Shown: positions 18,028 to 27,816, counted from the first letter of the stretch. The stretch is 64,000 nucleotides of DNA from Shewanella baltica (GCF_900456975.1 NZ_UGYM01000002.1:3596001-3660000), one strand, 5' to 3'. The notes: generated by a model from the sequence alone, not told the origin. Translations and numbers: made by a program.

Positions 18028-19044
18028 ATGTTCCTCAATCGCTGGCTCTGGCCCAGTTTAGTCACACTGTTAGCCCTAAGCTGCTTACTCTCGGTCAGCA
18101 CAGGGCCGGTCAGTATCAGCCTAGTGGATACCCTAAGCGCGGTGCTTAATTGGGCGACCCAGCAAAACATCGGCAATATTGCACCCCATGAGCAACTGGT
18201 GATCAACAATGTTCGCCTGCCGCGGACATTATTGGCACTGGCAGTAGGCGCCACGCTCGCCCAGTGCGGCGCTGTGATGCAGGGACTGTTTCGTAATCCC
18301 TTGGCGGATCCCGGTATTATCGGGGTGTCATCTGGCGCAGCTCTTGGCGCGGCCATCTGTATCGTGCTGTTACCAAATGCAAATCCATTTATGATCCCCA
18401 TCAGTGCCTTTGTATCGGGTTTAATCACCACCCTTGTTGTCTATCGCCTCGCCAGTAGCCCAACCGGAACATCGGTCGTGTTGTTACTGCTGTCGGGGGT
18501 CGCTATTGCAGCACTGGCAGGCGCAGGAATTGGCATGCTCACGTATCTTGCCAACGACATGGCGCTGCGTGACTTAACCTTGTGGCAGATGGGCTCGATA
18601 GCGGGTGCGCAGTGGATGTATGTCAGCCTGTGTCTCGTGACTTTAGCATTACTCAGCTGGCGATTTCGCCAAGATGCGGCGGCGCTCAATGCCTTATTGC
18701 TTGGCGAATCCGAAGCGCGCCACTTAGGGATAGATGTCGATAGGCTCAAGCTTAGACTTATTTTACTTTGTGCCTTAGGCGTTGGCGTAAGCGTCGCGGC
18801 GACCGGCATTATTGGCTTTATCGGCCTAGTGGTACCGCATTTAGTCCGCATGATGTTAGGGCCAGATCATCGCCAACTGCTGCCCATCAGCGCCCTTTTA
18901 GGTGCCGCCCTATTAGCCTTAGCCGATATCGGCGCTCGCGCCTTCTTGCCACCAGCAGAGTTACCGGTTGGGTTAGTGACCGCGCTCATCGGTGCGCCTT
19001 TCTTCATCTTCTTACTACTGCAACAACGCAGTAAGCTCATCTAA
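18028..19044 (+). CDS. hmuU: haem ABC permease, FecCD family
   Basis: The 338-residue protein has about ten predicted membrane helices. The family motifs include [48 protein letters not shown] sequence and the coupling-helix region ([25 protein letters not shown]). It forms the inner-membrane channel for haem from HmuT. It lies 10 bases before hmuV. AAGGA precedes the start. Confidence 0.92.
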   Translation: MFLNRWLWPSLVTLLALSCLLSVSTGPVSISLVDTLSAVLNWATQQNIGNIAPHEQLVINNVRLPRTLLALAVGATLAQCGAVMQGLFRNPLADPGIIGVSSGAALGAAICIVLLPNANPFMIPISAFVSGLITTLVVYRLASSPTGTSVVLLLLSGVAIAALAGAGIGMLTYLANDMALRDLTLWQMGSIAGAQWMYVSLCLVTLALLSWRFRQDAAALNALLLGESEARHLGIDVDRLKLRLILLCALGVGVSVAATGIIGFIGLVVPHLVRMMLGPDHRQLLPISALLGAALLALADIGARAFLPPAELPVGLVTALIGAPFFIFLLLQQRSKLI

Positions 19045-19054
19045 GCGAGGCGTT

Positions 19055-19921
19055 ATGACTGCCACTTCCTATGCCGAATCAGAATCAAGATCAGATTTTG
19101 AATTAGCACCTAGAGCACACCTAACTCATTCAGCTAATGCACAGTTTGAGCGCACTGAGCTCTGCATTAGTCAGCTCGATGTCAGCATTGGGCAGAAAAC
19201 GGTGCTCAGCGATATTAATGTGCAATTTAAACCCGGTGCAGTAACCGCCCTACTCGGCCCCAATGGCGCGGGGAAATCGACGCTACTCAAAGCCCTTTGC
19301 CAAGAAATAAGTACGCCAAGGCAAAGTATCCGCCTAGGCCATAGCCAGCTGGTGGATTGGCCGAGGCGCGAACTAGCAAAATCCTTAGCCGTACTGCCAC
19401 AGCACGCCAGTCTGACGTTCCCCTTTACTGTATCCGAAGTGGTCGCTATGGGTCTTTATCCCTTAACCATCAGTAACAAAGAGGGTGAAGCGTTAGTTGC
19501 CGAGCAGCTAGCGCAAGTGGGCTTAACCCATCTGGCTAAGCGCAGTTATCCAACTCTCTCTGGCGGCGAAAAACAGCGAGTCCAGCTCGCCCGCGTCTTG
19601 ACTCAACTCAGTCAATCGCCATTCCCGCCCATACTATTACTGGATGAGCCAACATCGGCATTAGATCTCGCCCAGCAACACAGAGTGCTTGAGTTAGCCC
19701 AAAACTTAGCTCATCAGCACGCGTACACTGTGATAGTGGTACTGCACGACCTTAACCAAGCCGCTCGCTATAGCGATCAATTAATTGTATTAAAACAAGG
19801 GCGAATAGTGAGCGAAGGCACGCCAGCGGAAGCCTTGTCGGTCGATACCATTCGTGAAGTATGGGACTATGAACCTGTGTACGTCCCTGCACCACAAGGT
19901 GGACATCCACTGATTTTTTAA
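19055..19921 (+). CDS. hmuV: haem ABC importer ATPase
   Basis: From ATG 19055 (GAGG five bases upstream) the protein has 288 residues. It has Walker [10 protein letters not shown], the Q-loop VLPQHA, the signature LSGGEKQR, Walker [13 protein letters not shown] and the switch histidine [10 protein letters not shown]. An extension of about 30 residues precedes the ATPase core. A longer frame from 18992 overlaps hmuU and has no ribosome site. It powers HmuTU. Confidence 0.92.
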   Translation: MTATSYAESESRSDFELAPRAHLTHSANAQFERTELCISQLDVSIGQKTVLSDINVQFKPGAVTALLGPNGAGKSTLLKALCQEISTPRQSIRLGHSQLVDWPRRELAKSLAVLPQHASLTFPFTVSEVVAMGLYPLTISNKEGEALVAEQLAQVGLTHLAKRSYPTLSGGEKQRVQLARVLTQLSQSPFPPILLLDEPTSALDLAQQHRVLELAQNLAHQHAYTVIVVLHDLNQAARYSDQLIVLKQGRIVSEGTPAEALSVDTIREVWDYEPVYVPAPQGGHPLIF

Positions 19922-20070
19922 TGAAATGAAGATATTGGCTGTAAGTTTTAATGTCTAATGTGGGTATAATCTGGCTATGACACTTTTCGCTCGCTTATTA
20001 CTAACGAATTAGCGAGCAGCTTCGCGGGCATATTGACTCTCGTATTCACGAGTATATTTCAGCCGCAGGC

Positions 20071-20145
20071 GCGTTAACTCAAACCGCATTAACTTAAGCC
20101 GCATTCACTTAAGTCGCGTTAACTTAAGTCGCGTTAAATCAGGCA
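20071..20145 (+). repeat. five tandem 15-bp repeats before a small membrane protein gene
   Basis: There are five consecutive 15-base units: 20071, 20086, 20101, 20116 and 20131. The consensus is GCGTTAACTTAAGTC. The last unit ends 8 bases before the ATG at 20154, so the array lies in the promoter or leader. Units contain stop codons, so it is not coding. Confidence 0.85.
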
Positions 20146-20153
20146 GAATCCAG

Positions 20154-20498
20154 ATGAAACCCACTATCTCGACAGAAACTCAGCAAGAAGCACTGGTCGC
20201 AGCCAAAGCCACCCAAAAGCCAGGACAAACCAAAGAGCAAACTAAGCTCATTGCCCAAGGGATTGAAAAAGGCATCGCCGAGTATAAAAAACTGCTTAAA
20301 GCCAAAGCCCGTGAGCGGGATAAAGTCCGTAAACAACAGTTGAAAGCGAAATCTCGCACAGTGAATGACATCAATGATCTAGACGATGCTGACGAAGCCT
20401 TCGACTCCCAAAGCCAGTTCACCCGCGCCACTTGGGTTGCCATCGCCCTACTACTGTTAAGTTGGGCAGGATTTGCCGCCTATTTTTTTATGACGTGA
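20154..20498 (+). CDS. DUF2956-like small membrane protein
   Basis: The 114-residue protein has a conserved-looking N-terminal half (ETQQEALVAAKATQKPGQTKEQTKLIAQGIEKGI) that I recognise as DUF2956-type. A basic helical stretch rich in Lys and Arg follows, then an acidic linker (DINDLDDADEAFD), and one C-terminal membrane helix (TWVAIALLLLSWAGFAAYFFM). It is thus a tail-anchored inner-membrane protein of unknown function. It converges on the next gene. Confidence 0.75.
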   Translation: MKPTISTETQQEALVAAKATQKPGQTKEQTKLIAQGIEKGIAEYKKLLKAKARERDKVRKQQLKAKSRTVNDINDLDDADEAFDSQSQFTRATWVAIALLLLSWAGFAAYFFMT

Positions 20499-20522
20499 TT
20501 GCCGAACTTAAAACTTACCGCT

Positions 20523-20858
20523 TCACACTGCGGTTTCGCCGCTCTCAACAACACCTATCAGATCGGCGATTTCACTTAGATGGGTATCAACCCAAGCGCT
20601 GCTGATTGGGCCCCACGTCACTATGCGGTAATATCCAGCATTGTTACGGCTTCCTTCCTGCACAAACTCGACCCGAATACCTATATCCTCAAATGCGGCG
20701 ATTGCATCCTGTAAGGTGCGGCGCGGCATTCCAGTTAACTTATTGAGTGATAAAAGGTTATGGCGGTCATCATCCATTAAATGCGCTAAATAGAGCTTAC
20801 GCAAAAACGCCTTATGTTGCTTCGAAACTTGTTGGGATACTGGCATTGAAGATGACAT
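20523..20858 (-). CDS. small winged-helix DNA-binding protein
   Basis: The 111-residue protein has a helix-turn-helix-like middle (LLSLNKLTGMPRRTLQDAIAAFEDIGIRVEFVQEG) followed by a short beta wing (NNAGYYRIVTWG). This suggests a small transcriptional regulator or DNA-binding protein. No effector domain is present. The partner and target are unknown. It is monocistronic and convergent with the gene at 20154. Confidence 0.7.
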   Translation of the reverse strand: MSSSMPVSQQVSKQHKAFLRKLYLAHLMDDDRHNLLSLNKLTGMPRRTLQDAIAAFEDIGIRVEFVQEGSRNNAGYYRIVTWGPISSAWVDTHLSEIADLIGVVESGETAV

Positions 20859-21065
20859 AGAATGACCTGCCTAGAGACAAAAGTAATTATCATCAAAACT
20901 ACTTTATATTCAGTCAATAAGGCAATAGCCAACACTAAATACTTCCGCTGAGCGACCAATTCTTCAGATAACCAATCTCCCCCTAAATCAAGCGAAACGA
21001 CTTGTCATCCTCCCCCAACAACTGTTATTTGTAATGTCACTCACCACCTATGAGGGAACGCTAAG

Positions 21066-21617
21066 ATGAGCCAGACAATTACAGCCGATCAAATACTGAC
21101 ATTTTGGTTTGAAGAAATTGAGCCAAAGCTTTGGTGGATTAAAGATGTTGAATTTGATGAACAAATCAAACAGCGCTTTGGGGACATATTAGCTCAAGCT
21201 AAACGTGGTGAGCTTTCCCATTGGCGAGTCACGCCCCAAGGCCGATTAGCGGAGATCATAGTACTCGACCAATTCTCCCGTAATATTTACCGTGATACGC
21301 CTGCCGCATTCGAAGCTGATACCCTCGCCTTAGTGCTCGCCCAAGAAGCCGTTGCCCAACAGGTTGATTTGGCAATCAAACCTAAGCAAGTGCCGTTTCT
21401 CTTTATGCCCTATATGCACAGCGAGTCAGCCATGATCCATCAAGTCGCGGTTAAACTGTTTAATCGCGAGGCGGCGATGGCTAACTTAGCGTTTGAATTG
21501 CGACATAAGGCAATTATCGACAGATTTGGTCGCTATCCACATAGAAACGCCATCTTAGGCAGAGAATCGACAGCAGAGGAAATTGCCTTTCTGCGTGAAC
21601 CTGGCTCATCCTTTTAA
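21066..21617 (+). CDS. DUF924 family protein
   Basis: The 183-residue soluble protein matches the DUF924 pattern: an N-terminal ILTFWFEEI, the central LAEIIVLDQFSRNIYRDTPAAFEAD, and HRNAILGRESTAEEIAFL at the end. Members are widespread, all-helical and of unknown function. GAGGG precedes the start. Neighbours give no clue. Confidence 0.85.
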   Translation: MSQTITADQILTFWFEEIEPKLWWIKDVEFDEQIKQRFGDILAQAKRGELSHWRVTPQGRLAEIIVLDQFSRNIYRDTPAAFEADTLALVLAQEAVAQQVDLAIKPKQVPFLFMPYMHSESAMIHQVAVKLFNREAAMANLAFELRHKAIIDRFGRYPHRNAILGRESTAEEIAFLREPGSSF

Positions 21618-21758
21618 TTTGCTCATTCTTTAGCGTATTTGAATAAATAAAGCCGTGCTGAGTTCACAGGCACACTACACTTACTCAATCGAGTCATGGA
21701 AAGACTGGCGAGTATCAAACACAGTTGCAAGTGTGTACCGCGGAGGTATTGGTAACTT

Positions 21759-22616
21759 ATGGCGCAAAATCTAAATAAGCCAAATAGCTCAGTGGCTCGT
21801 CGTAACCGCTATAAATTGATGGGGTTACTCACCTTATGCGGCGCTCAGCTCGGCCAAGCGGCAGAAATTAAGATAGGCGTCAGCCTGTCTATTCCCCCCT
21901 ATGTTATCCAAGCAACCAATAGCGGACTCGAACTCGAATTACTGAACCAAGCCCTCGCCGTTAAAGGTCATACCGCTTCTATCCACTACTTGCCACTGGC
22001 GCGCACTTTCCATGAACTCAAGGAAGGTAAACTCGATGGTATCATCAACATTAAAGATGGCATGCTCGACAACGTCTTTTACTCCAATGTTGCGATAACC
22101 TACCAAAACTGCGCCATTAGCCTCGAAGCCAATAATTTTACTATCAATAGCATAGATGATTTAAAAAACAAGCAAGTCGTCGCCTTTCAGCGCTCATCAT
22201 CGTTACTGGGGGAAGAATTTGCCAAAATGGTTAAGGCCAATAGCGGCTACCAAGAACAAGCGAGGCAAGTGCAGCAAGTTTATATGCTGATGAAACACAG
22301 AGCCGATGTCGTGGTAATGGATAAAAATATCTTCAAATATTACCTAAAACAGGCCTATCTTGAGGGAAAACTAACTGAAAAAGATTTAAAACAACAGGCC
22401 ATTTGCCACCAAATATTCCCACCAACGGAGTATAAGTTTGCGTTTCTCAGTGAACAAATTCGAGATGATTTTAATGCGGGACTCAAACAAATTACCCAAG
22501 ATGGGAGCTTAGTGGCCTTGCAGGAAAAATATCGACGCCTGATGTCATTAGAAAATGAAGCCGAGGCGTCAACCAAGCTAACAGAACCTAAAATAATTAA
22601 AAACGATTCCTACTAG
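21759..22616 (+). CDS. periplasmic solute-binding protein, family 3-like
   Basis: The 285-residue protein has a signal peptide ending near GQAAE and a bacterial extracellular solute-binding fold (EIKIGVSLSIPPYVIQATNSGLELELLNQAL ... GKLDGIINIKDGMLDNVFYSNVAITYQNCAISL). Such proteins bind amino acids or similar solutes, or act as orphan sensors. No permease or ATPase is beside it, so it is an orphan. GGAGG lies before the start. Confidence 0.75.
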   Translation: MAQNLNKPNSSVARRNRYKLMGLLTLCGAQLGQAAEIKIGVSLSIPPYVIQATNSGLELELLNQALAVKGHTASIHYLPLARTFHELKEGKLDGIINIKDGMLDNVFYSNVAITYQNCAISLEANNFTINSIDDLKNKQVVAFQRSSSLLGEEFAKMVKANSGYQEQARQVQQVYMLMKHRADVVVMDKNIFKYYLKQAYLEGKLTEKDLKQQAICHQIFPPTEYKFAFLSEQIRDDFNAGLKQITQDGSLVALQEKYRRLMSLENEAEASTKLTEPKIIKNDSY

Positions 22617-22673
22617 GTTTTCTCGAGGAGCTTTATCTATAGCTCTTTATTTAAGGCTCTTTATGCAAAAGTT

Positions 22674-23111
22674 TTACTTCACCACTAGCACAGGGCATTT
22701 CGCATACTTAACAATGTCTTGTGTGACATGGGGCTTTAAAAAATCCGCTAAACCACTGCTGCCATGACTGGCAATCACCACCATGCCGACATCGACGGCT
22801 TCCGCTAAAATCTCATCAATAGCATCACCATGGCGCACCACTAGCTTAATATTGAGTCCCTCGTTGAGATCTTGCTGCATTTCCTGCTGCAAACTTTGCA
22901 TTTTTGCATCGACAAAGGCTTGAAGTTCATTTTCCAATGTGGCGGGAATATCGACCGCAATACCATAGCAATGGGCGCCACGGGCTGGGCTTGTCACATG
23001 CAATAATCGAATATCGACATGATAAAGATTAGCCATTTCAACCGCATATTTGAGCGCATGGGCTGCGGTGGATGAAAAATCCGTAGGGCATAACACTTCT
23101 TGAGTACGCAT
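22674..23111 (-). CDS. universal stress protein (UspA family)
   Basis: From ATG 23111 the protein has 145 residues and begins MRTQEVLCPTDFS, aligning with the paralogue at 23289-23720. Longer starts lack a ribosome site. It has the Usp nucleotide-binding C-terminal motif (VVIASHGSSGLADFL ... KCPVLVV), which in ATP-binding members is G-x2-G-x9-G-S/T. It is cytosolic and probably induced by stress or stationary phase. It is a tandem duplicate of the next gene. Confidence 0.85.
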   Translation of the reverse strand: MRTQEVLCPTDFSSTAAHALKYAVEMANLYHVDIRLLHVTSPARGAHCYGIAVDIPATLENELQAFVDAKMQSLQQEMQQDLNEGLNIKLVVRHGDAIDEILAEAVDVGMVVIASHGSSGLADFLKPHVTQDIVKYAKCPVLVVK

Positions 23112-23236
23112 AAGCTTATCCATCATTTGAGTTTTAATCAGGCTATTTATTAAAGTCAAAATACCACTATTTTATAGCAGTTAGCTATGCTTCTTGCGTA
23201 CCCATTTCAATTAATTATTCTTTATCAATCAAAAAG

Positions 23237-23259
23237 AAAGGACGCAATAAGCGTCCTTT
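23237..23259 (-). terminator. terminator after the second universal stress gene
   Basis: The stem AAAGGACGC (23237-23245) / GCGTCCTTT (23251-23259) has a 5-base loop. A T-run follows on the minus strand. It separates the two usp genes into different transcripts. Confidence 0.75.
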
Positions 23260-23288
23260 GGATTTATTGAGTCAAGCCACTAACTCAC

Positions 23289-23720
23289 TTACTTCACCAC
23301 CAGCACAGGACAAGCCGCACCGTTAGCTACCGCTTCTGCGACATTGGTGTGTAAAAAATGCGAAATCCCAGTTCGGCCATGGCTCGCTATCACTACCATG
23401 CCAATATCTTTACTGTTGGCCTCTTCTAAAATCTGATACACAGGATCGCCGCGGCGGATCAAGGTCGTGATGGAAAGTTCAGTGTTTAACCCTTCTAACA
23501 GCGCCTGCATCTTGGTTGCTGCCGCTTCCTCCATACTCTTAGCCAGCTCTTCTGGAGTGATCGATAGAATCATAAAGTTTTCATCGCCGAGCGGCTGTTC
23601 AACCACGTGTAAAATTTTTAGTCCTACATGGTATAGATTAGCCATTTCAATGGCATAACTCAGTGCATGGGCCGCAGTTTCCGAAAAATCTGTGGGCCAG
23701 AGTATTTGACCTGTACGCAT
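23289..23720 (-). CDS. universal stress protein (UspA family)
   Basis: From ATG 23720 (GGAG eight bases upstream) it has 143 residues and begins MRTGQILWPTDFS. The Usp motif VVIASHGRTGISHFLHTNVAE and CPVLVV are present. It closely resembles the neighbour at 22674, so a local duplication is likely. It follows the SpoIIAA-like gene with a 41-base gap and is probably co-transcribed with it. Confidence 0.88.
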   Translation of the reverse strand: MRTGQILWPTDFSETAAHALSYAIEMANLYHVGLKILHVVEQPLGDENFMILSITPEELAKSMEEAAATKMQALLEGLNTELSITTLIRRGDPVYQILEEANSKDIGMVVIASHGRTGISHFLHTNVAEAVANGAACPVLVVK

Positions 23721-23761
23721 AATCTGTACTCCTTCTATGGCGCGAATGGATTGCTGAGCAA

Positions 23762-24142
23762 CTAGTCTTTTAACCAAGCAACGGCGTCGCCATTGTCAAC
23801 AAAAAACCTGACCTCAGCAGGCGTAAACCAGTTTGCCAATTTAGCCAGTACTTCCTGCAGAGTCGTCTTACCGACTATGGCAATCTTCTCGAAATGACGA
23901 ATATGCTTGACCCCAAGTTTGAGATCATCCCAAGCGGCCTGTAATTCCAAGCCATCCAACTCGGTCACATCCACTAAAGCGAAGATATCGGGATCTTTTA
24001 CGCCCGCCAGTGCCGACTCCAACACAGGCACCATCATCTCGCAGTCGTGATGAGTTAAGGTACCGATAGCTTTAAAGGCAACGAAGAAATCATCATCATA
24101 GCGTTCAATACCAATTGAAATTCCATGTTTTAACAATGCCAT
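23762..24142 (-). CDS. SpoIIAA-like (STAS-fold) protein
   Basis: The 126-residue protein has AAGGAG six bases upstream. The sequence pattern (HGISIGIERYDDDFFVAFKAIGTLTHHDC ... ALVDVTELDGLELQAAWDDLKLGVKH ... WFTPAEVRFFVD) fits the SpoIIAA-like family of STAS-fold proteins, which often occur with stress genes. It lacks the phosphorylatable serine context of true anti-anti-sigma factors, as far as can be judged. It leads a transcript into the usp gene. Confidence 0.8.
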   Translation of the reverse strand: MALLKHGISIGIERYDDDFFVAFKAIGTLTHHDCEMMVPVLESALAGVKDPDIFALVDVTELDGLELQAAWDDLKLGVKHIRHFEKIAIVGKTTLQEVLAKLANWFTPAEVRFFVDNGDAVAWLKD

Positions 24143-24262
24143 ACATGCTCCTTATGTAACAACCCTTGATTTAGTGTAAAAGCTAACGCCACAACAAGCC
24201 GTGATCTTGCTCAAAAATACACCAGATACCTTGCACCATCTCACTAAGCAAGCTAGGATAAA

Positions 24263-24280
24263 ACCGACTAATCAGTCGGT
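24263..24280. promoter_or_regulatory. TetR-type operator ACCGACT-N4-AGTCGGT
   Basis: A perfect 7-4-7 inverted repeat, ACCGACTAATCAGTCGGT, sits about 105 bases before the aldehyde dehydrogenase start. This is the usual form of TetR-family operators. The TetR gene at 25829 in the same operon is the natural binder, giving negative autoregulation. Confidence 0.75.
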
Positions 24281-24386
24281 ACTTATTTATCTGTCTTTGT
24301 TTAATAACAGGTTCAATCGTTAAGATTAAACCTTAACTAAAGTGCCGAATAAGACTCAGCCTATAATCTCGCTTGGAGCAACCACT

Positions 24387-25811
24387 ATGAATATGGCCAC
24401 CGAACACCGTAATGCCTCGCCACTGACTCAGTTGCTCCAACGCCAACGCAGCAGTTATTTAGCGGCGCCGAATCCAAATTACGCTACGCGAGTGGAGCAA
24501 TTAACTCGACTTAAAGCGGCCATACTGCAATTTAAAACGCCTTTAGTCGAAGCCTTAAGCCAAGACTATGGCCATAGATCGATTGATGACAGCCTGATCT
24601 CAGACATTATGCCTGTCATCAACAACATCAATTACAGTTTGAAAAATCTAAAAAAATGGCTCAAGCCCAGTGCTCGCCATGCGGGGCTGTTGCTCGCACC
24701 CGCCAAAGTCACAGTGCATTATCAGCCTATAGGCGTTATCGGTATTATCGTGCCGTGGAATTTCCCCGTCATGCTGTCGATTGGCCCACTAGTGACCGCC
24801 ATCGCCGCGGGTAATCACGCCATGCTCAAATTGTCTGAATTTACCCCTGCGACCAACCAAGTGATCAAACAGCTACTGGCACACGTTTTCGATGAGTCAC
24901 ACGTGGCAGTCGTTGAAGGTGAGGCCGATGTTGCCGCCGCATTTTCAGCCCTGCCCTTCGATCATTTACTCTTTACCGGCTCCACCACAGTTGGCCGCCA
25001 TGTGATGCGCGCCGCGGCCAATAATCTCACCCCAGTGACACTCGAACTGGGCGGTAAATCGCCAGTCATTATCGCCCCCGATATGCCGCTTGAGATAGCA
25101 GTAGAACGAATGATTTATGGTAAGTGTTTGAATGCCGGACAAATCTGCGTCGCACCGGATTATGTTCTATGTCCAAAATCAAAAGTGGATGAATTTATTG
25201 CCGCCTACCGAACTAAATTTAATGCCATGTACGGCGCGATAAACCACAACAATGACTACGGCAGCATCATTAATACCCGTCAGTTTGACCGCTTGATGAC
25301 AGTGCTCGACGACGCGAAAGCTAAGGGTGCCCATGTTATTTCGGCGACAGACGAAGCCATAGATAACCAACATCGCAAACTCGCAACTCAGCTAATCACG
25401 AATACCAGTGAAGACATGCTATTGATGCAAGAGGAAATCTTTGGTCCATTACTGCCGATCATTGGCTACGACTCTTTAGATGAAGCGATTCAATACATCA
25501 ACCAGAGAGCAAGACCGCTAGCGCTATATGTGATGAGTTTCGATGAGCCAACTCAGCAAAAAATCCTCCAGCAGACCCATTCTGGCGGCGTGTGCATTAA
25601 CGAAACCGTGTTCCATGTCGCCGCCGACGATGCGCCCTTTGGCGGAATCGGCCCATCTGGCATGGGGCACTACCATGGCAAGGAAGGATTTTTAACCTTC
25701 AGCCACGCTAAAACGGTACTCAGCCGTGGTCGATTCAACACGGGCAAATTGGTGCACCCGCCCTATGGCACTGTTATCCAGCGCATCTTAATGAAGTTAT
25801 TTTTGCGTTAG
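24387..25811 (+). CDS. aldehyde dehydrogenase, coniferyl-aldehyde dehydrogenase type
   Basis: From ATG 24387 (GGAG eight bases upstream) it has 474 residues. The family core is intact: PWNFPVMLSIGPLVTAIAAGN, the NAD-binding FTGSTTVG, the glutamate motif LELGGKSP and the catalytic cysteine in NAGQICVAPDY. The C terminus is hydrophobic (VIQRILMKLFLR), as in membrane-associated class 3 and coniferyl aldehyde dehydrogenases. It oxidises aldehydes to acids with NAD(P). The natural substrate is open. It is followed 17 bases later by its TetR gene. Confidence 0.85.
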   Translation: MNMATEHRNASPLTQLLQRQRSSYLAAPNPNYATRVEQLTRLKAAILQFKTPLVEALSQDYGHRSIDDSLISDIMPVINNINYSLKNLKKWLKPSARHAGLLLAPAKVTVHYQPIGVIGIIVPWNFPVMLSIGPLVTAIAAGNHAMLKLSEFTPATNQVIKQLLAHVFDESHVAVVEGEADVAAAFSALPFDHLLFTGSTTVGRHVMRAAANNLTPVTLELGGKSPVIIAPDMPLEIAVERMIYGKCLNAGQICVAPDYVLCPKSKVDEFIAAYRTKFNAMYGAINHNNDYGSIINTRQFDRLMTVLDDAKAKGAHVISATDEAIDNQHRKLATQLITNTSEDMLLMQEEIFGPLLPIIGYDSLDEAIQYINQRARPLALYVMSFDEPTQQKILQQTHSGGVCINETVFHVAADDAPFGGIGPSGMGHYHGKEGFLTFSHAKTVLSRGRFNTGKLVHPPYGTVIQRILMKLFLR

Positions 25812-25828
25812 TCATTGGGGGATAAATT

Positions 25829-26434
25829 TTGAATCAGCCATTAACGCCGCAACCTATTAAAACCATGACAGATAAGCGCCAAGCCATTCTCGACACGGCC
25901 TTAGCACTCTTTGTCAGCCAAGGGTTTCATGGCACGTCCACCGCCTCGATAGCTAAGCAAGCAGGCGTAGCAACAGGTACCTTGTTCCATCACTTTCCTT
26001 CCAAGGAAGCCTTGATGGAATCTTTGTTTCTTACTATAAAACAAGAATTTGCCGATACCTTACTGTTAAACACCCATAAGGGCAGCGATCTAAAGCTCAA
26101 TGCCCTACAACTATGGCAAAGTGCGATTGATTGGTCGCTGGACAACCCTGTCAAACAGCTGTTTTTTCAACAATATTCAATGTCGCCCATGATTGCCGCT
26201 AAGGTGCGCGATCAGGCGATGAACAGCATCTTAGGCTTTATTAGCGAACTGATTAAGCAAGGACAAATAGAGGGATTAATCGCCTACTATCCGCTGGAGC
26301 TGATGCTAGAAAACTGCCATGGCCAATATCTGGCGGCAACCCGATTCTTCATCGATAACCCGCACTTAGGCACGAATAAAACGTACCGCGATGCCAGTTT
26401 TGAACTGTTTTGGAAGGCCATGCAAGCGGACTAA
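25829..26434 (+). CDS. TetR-family transcriptional repressor
   Basis: The 201-residue protein starts at TTG 25829, six to seven bases after a GGGGGA site; the inner ATG at 25865 has none. The N-terminal helix-turn-helix is clear (ILDTALALFVSQGFHGTSTASIAKQAGVATGTLFHHFPSKEAL, about 18-60). The C-terminal ligand domain is not assignable. It is co-transcribed with the aldehyde dehydrogenase and probably binds the palindrome at 24263-24280, with an aldehyde or related compound as likely inducer (inference). Confidence 0.85.
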   Translation: MNQPLTPQPIKTMTDKRQAILDTALALFVSQGFHGTSTASIAKQAGVATGTLFHHFPSKEALMESLFLTIKQEFADTLLLNTHKGSDLKLNALQLWQSAIDWSLDNPVKQLFFQQYSMSPMIAAKVRDQAMNSILGFISELIKQGQIEGLIAYYPLELMLENCHGQYLAATRFFIDNPHLGTNKTYRDASFELFWKAMQAD

Positions 26435-26494
26435 CACCACACTGCCCACAACACTGCCAATGTCCACCCACTGCAGAAATTAATCCAATAAAAA

Positions 26495-26525
26495 ACCGAG
26501 TCAGTTTAACTGGCTCGGTCTTCTT
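26495..26525 (+). terminator. terminator after the tetR gene
   Basis: The long stem ACCGAGTCAGTT / AACTGGCTCGGT (26495-26519) is flanked by an A-run and followed by CTTCTTTT. It can serve both the rightward operon and the leftward csg operon. Confidence 0.75.
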
Positions 26526-26604
26526 TTACGTATTCACACATATAGTGACTAAGAGTTAAAGCAGAGGCCTGCTTTCAGCGATATCTAACTCCGACGTCTA
26601 GCGC

Positions 26605-27411
26605 CTAACTCTGACTCAATTCCTGCGCTTTCTCGACTGGCTGGGTGACTTGAGTTGGACTCCAGTAGCCTTGCTTAATGCCCTTATCAATCAGCTCAGC
26701 GACAGCTAATTCAATGGCTTGCAACACGCAAAACTGCACTGGCTCATTGGTAGTAAAGCCGATTTCGGCCTCGGCGAGGCGATTTAAACTGGTGTAACGG
26801 AATAAACCCGCGCGCATTTCTTGGGATAAAACACGTTTGCTGGTCGAGACCGACATCATCACTTTACCTGTGTGCACATCGACGGCGCGAAGATAAATGG
26901 TCACCTGATCTTCACGGTACATTTCCGAAGCGCCAATGCCGTAGTATTCGACACCGCTACCGCCTGTGCTGGTGTTAGTCTCATAGCTAATGACGCCACC
27001 TTCGAGTAACAATCTGGCGGTGGATAATACGGGCACATCATCACCCTTAGTACCGCTCTGTTTATTACTGATCTTGCGCTCAGTCAGCAGGTTTTGTAGC
27101 CCTTCACGTTCTACTGGGGTAAACCATTTAGAATCGAGCAAGGTCTGCATCAACATCGAAGTTGCGCCCTGAGTCACCGCAGTCGAAAACGAACTCACGT
27201 TCGCCTGTGGTTTATATTGGCCAGTTTGATCGCGAAAGGAATACACGGCTACTGGGATGGGAAACTTAGGGCCAGGTTGAGTTTGTAGCCCACGCATCAC
27301 CTCACTCAAGGGGTTAACCTCGGCAGGCGTGATATTTAAATCGGGTTTTGGGATCAAGCTACAGGCCGACATGCTTAACAGCAATAGACCCAAAAAGACT
27401 AAACGGGCCAT
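26605..27411 (-). CDS. csgG: curli secretion channel CsgG
   Basis: The 268-residue outer-membrane lipoprotein has the lipobox LSMSAC with Cys17; Ser at +2 favours the outer membrane. The family core is present (PIPVAVYSFRDQTGQYKP ... STAVTQGATSMLMQTLLDSKWFTPVEREGLQNLLTERKI). CsgG forms the nonameric pore that exports curli subunits. Its start overlaps the csgF stop by one base, so translation is coupled. A C-terminal tail of about 20 residues is charged and not conserved. Confidence 0.93.
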   Translation of the reverse strand: MARLVFLGLLLLSMSACSLIPKPDLNITPAEVNPLSEVMRGLQTQPGPKFPIPVAVYSFRDQTGQYKPQANVSSFSTAVTQGATSMLMQTLLDSKWFTPVEREGLQNLLTERKISNKQSGTKGDDVPVLSTARLLLEGGVISYETNTSTGGSGVEYYGIGASEMYREDQVTIYLRAVDVHTGKVMMSVSTSKRVLSQEMRAGLFRYTSLNRLAEAEIGFTTNEPVQFCVLQAIELAVAELIDKGIKQGYWSPTQVTQPVEKAQELSQS

Positions 27412-27806
27412 TAGTTGATACCTCCAAACGTCGGCATTTCAATCACTGTGATTTCACCGGTTTCAGTATTCGTGATGGTCAACATCACGCCATTTCCTGT
27501 CGATGCCACTTCAATACGAAAATCGCCAGTATCGTAAACGCCATCGGTGATTTCGCCATCAGCGACACCGCGGGTGATCGAGTTGATGATGTTACGCTCT
27601 AGGGATTCTTTAAAACGGGTAACAAAGTCCTTCTCGGTCGAGTTGGATTTATTGTCATTCTGCGCTTGGGCTTTATTTAATAGAAAAGCCCCATTTTGTG
27701 GATTGCCGCCAAAACTGGGATTCACTGGCGTGTAAATCAATTCAGTGGCTTGGCCACTGCTTGCCACACATAGCGTGACAAGGGCAAGTAACGTCCTGTA
27801 TGTCAT
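27411..27806 (-). CDS. csgF: curli assembly factor CsgF
   Basis: From ATG 27806 (AGGA upstream) it has 131 residues with a signal peptide ending near GQATE. The mature N terminus, ELIYTPVNPSFGGNPQNGAFLLNKAQAQN, is the conserved CsgF segment that plugs into the CsgG pore. It links nucleation to secretion at the cell surface. It lies in the csgE-csgF-csgG operon. Confidence 0.93.
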   Translation of the reverse strand: MTYRTLLALVTLCVASSGQATELIYTPVNPSFGGNPQNGAFLLNKAQAQNDNKSNSTEKDFVTRFKESLERNIINSITRGVADGEITDGVYDTGDFRIEVASTGNGVMLTITNTETGEITVIEMPTFGGIN

Positions 27807-27816
27807 TATTATTATC

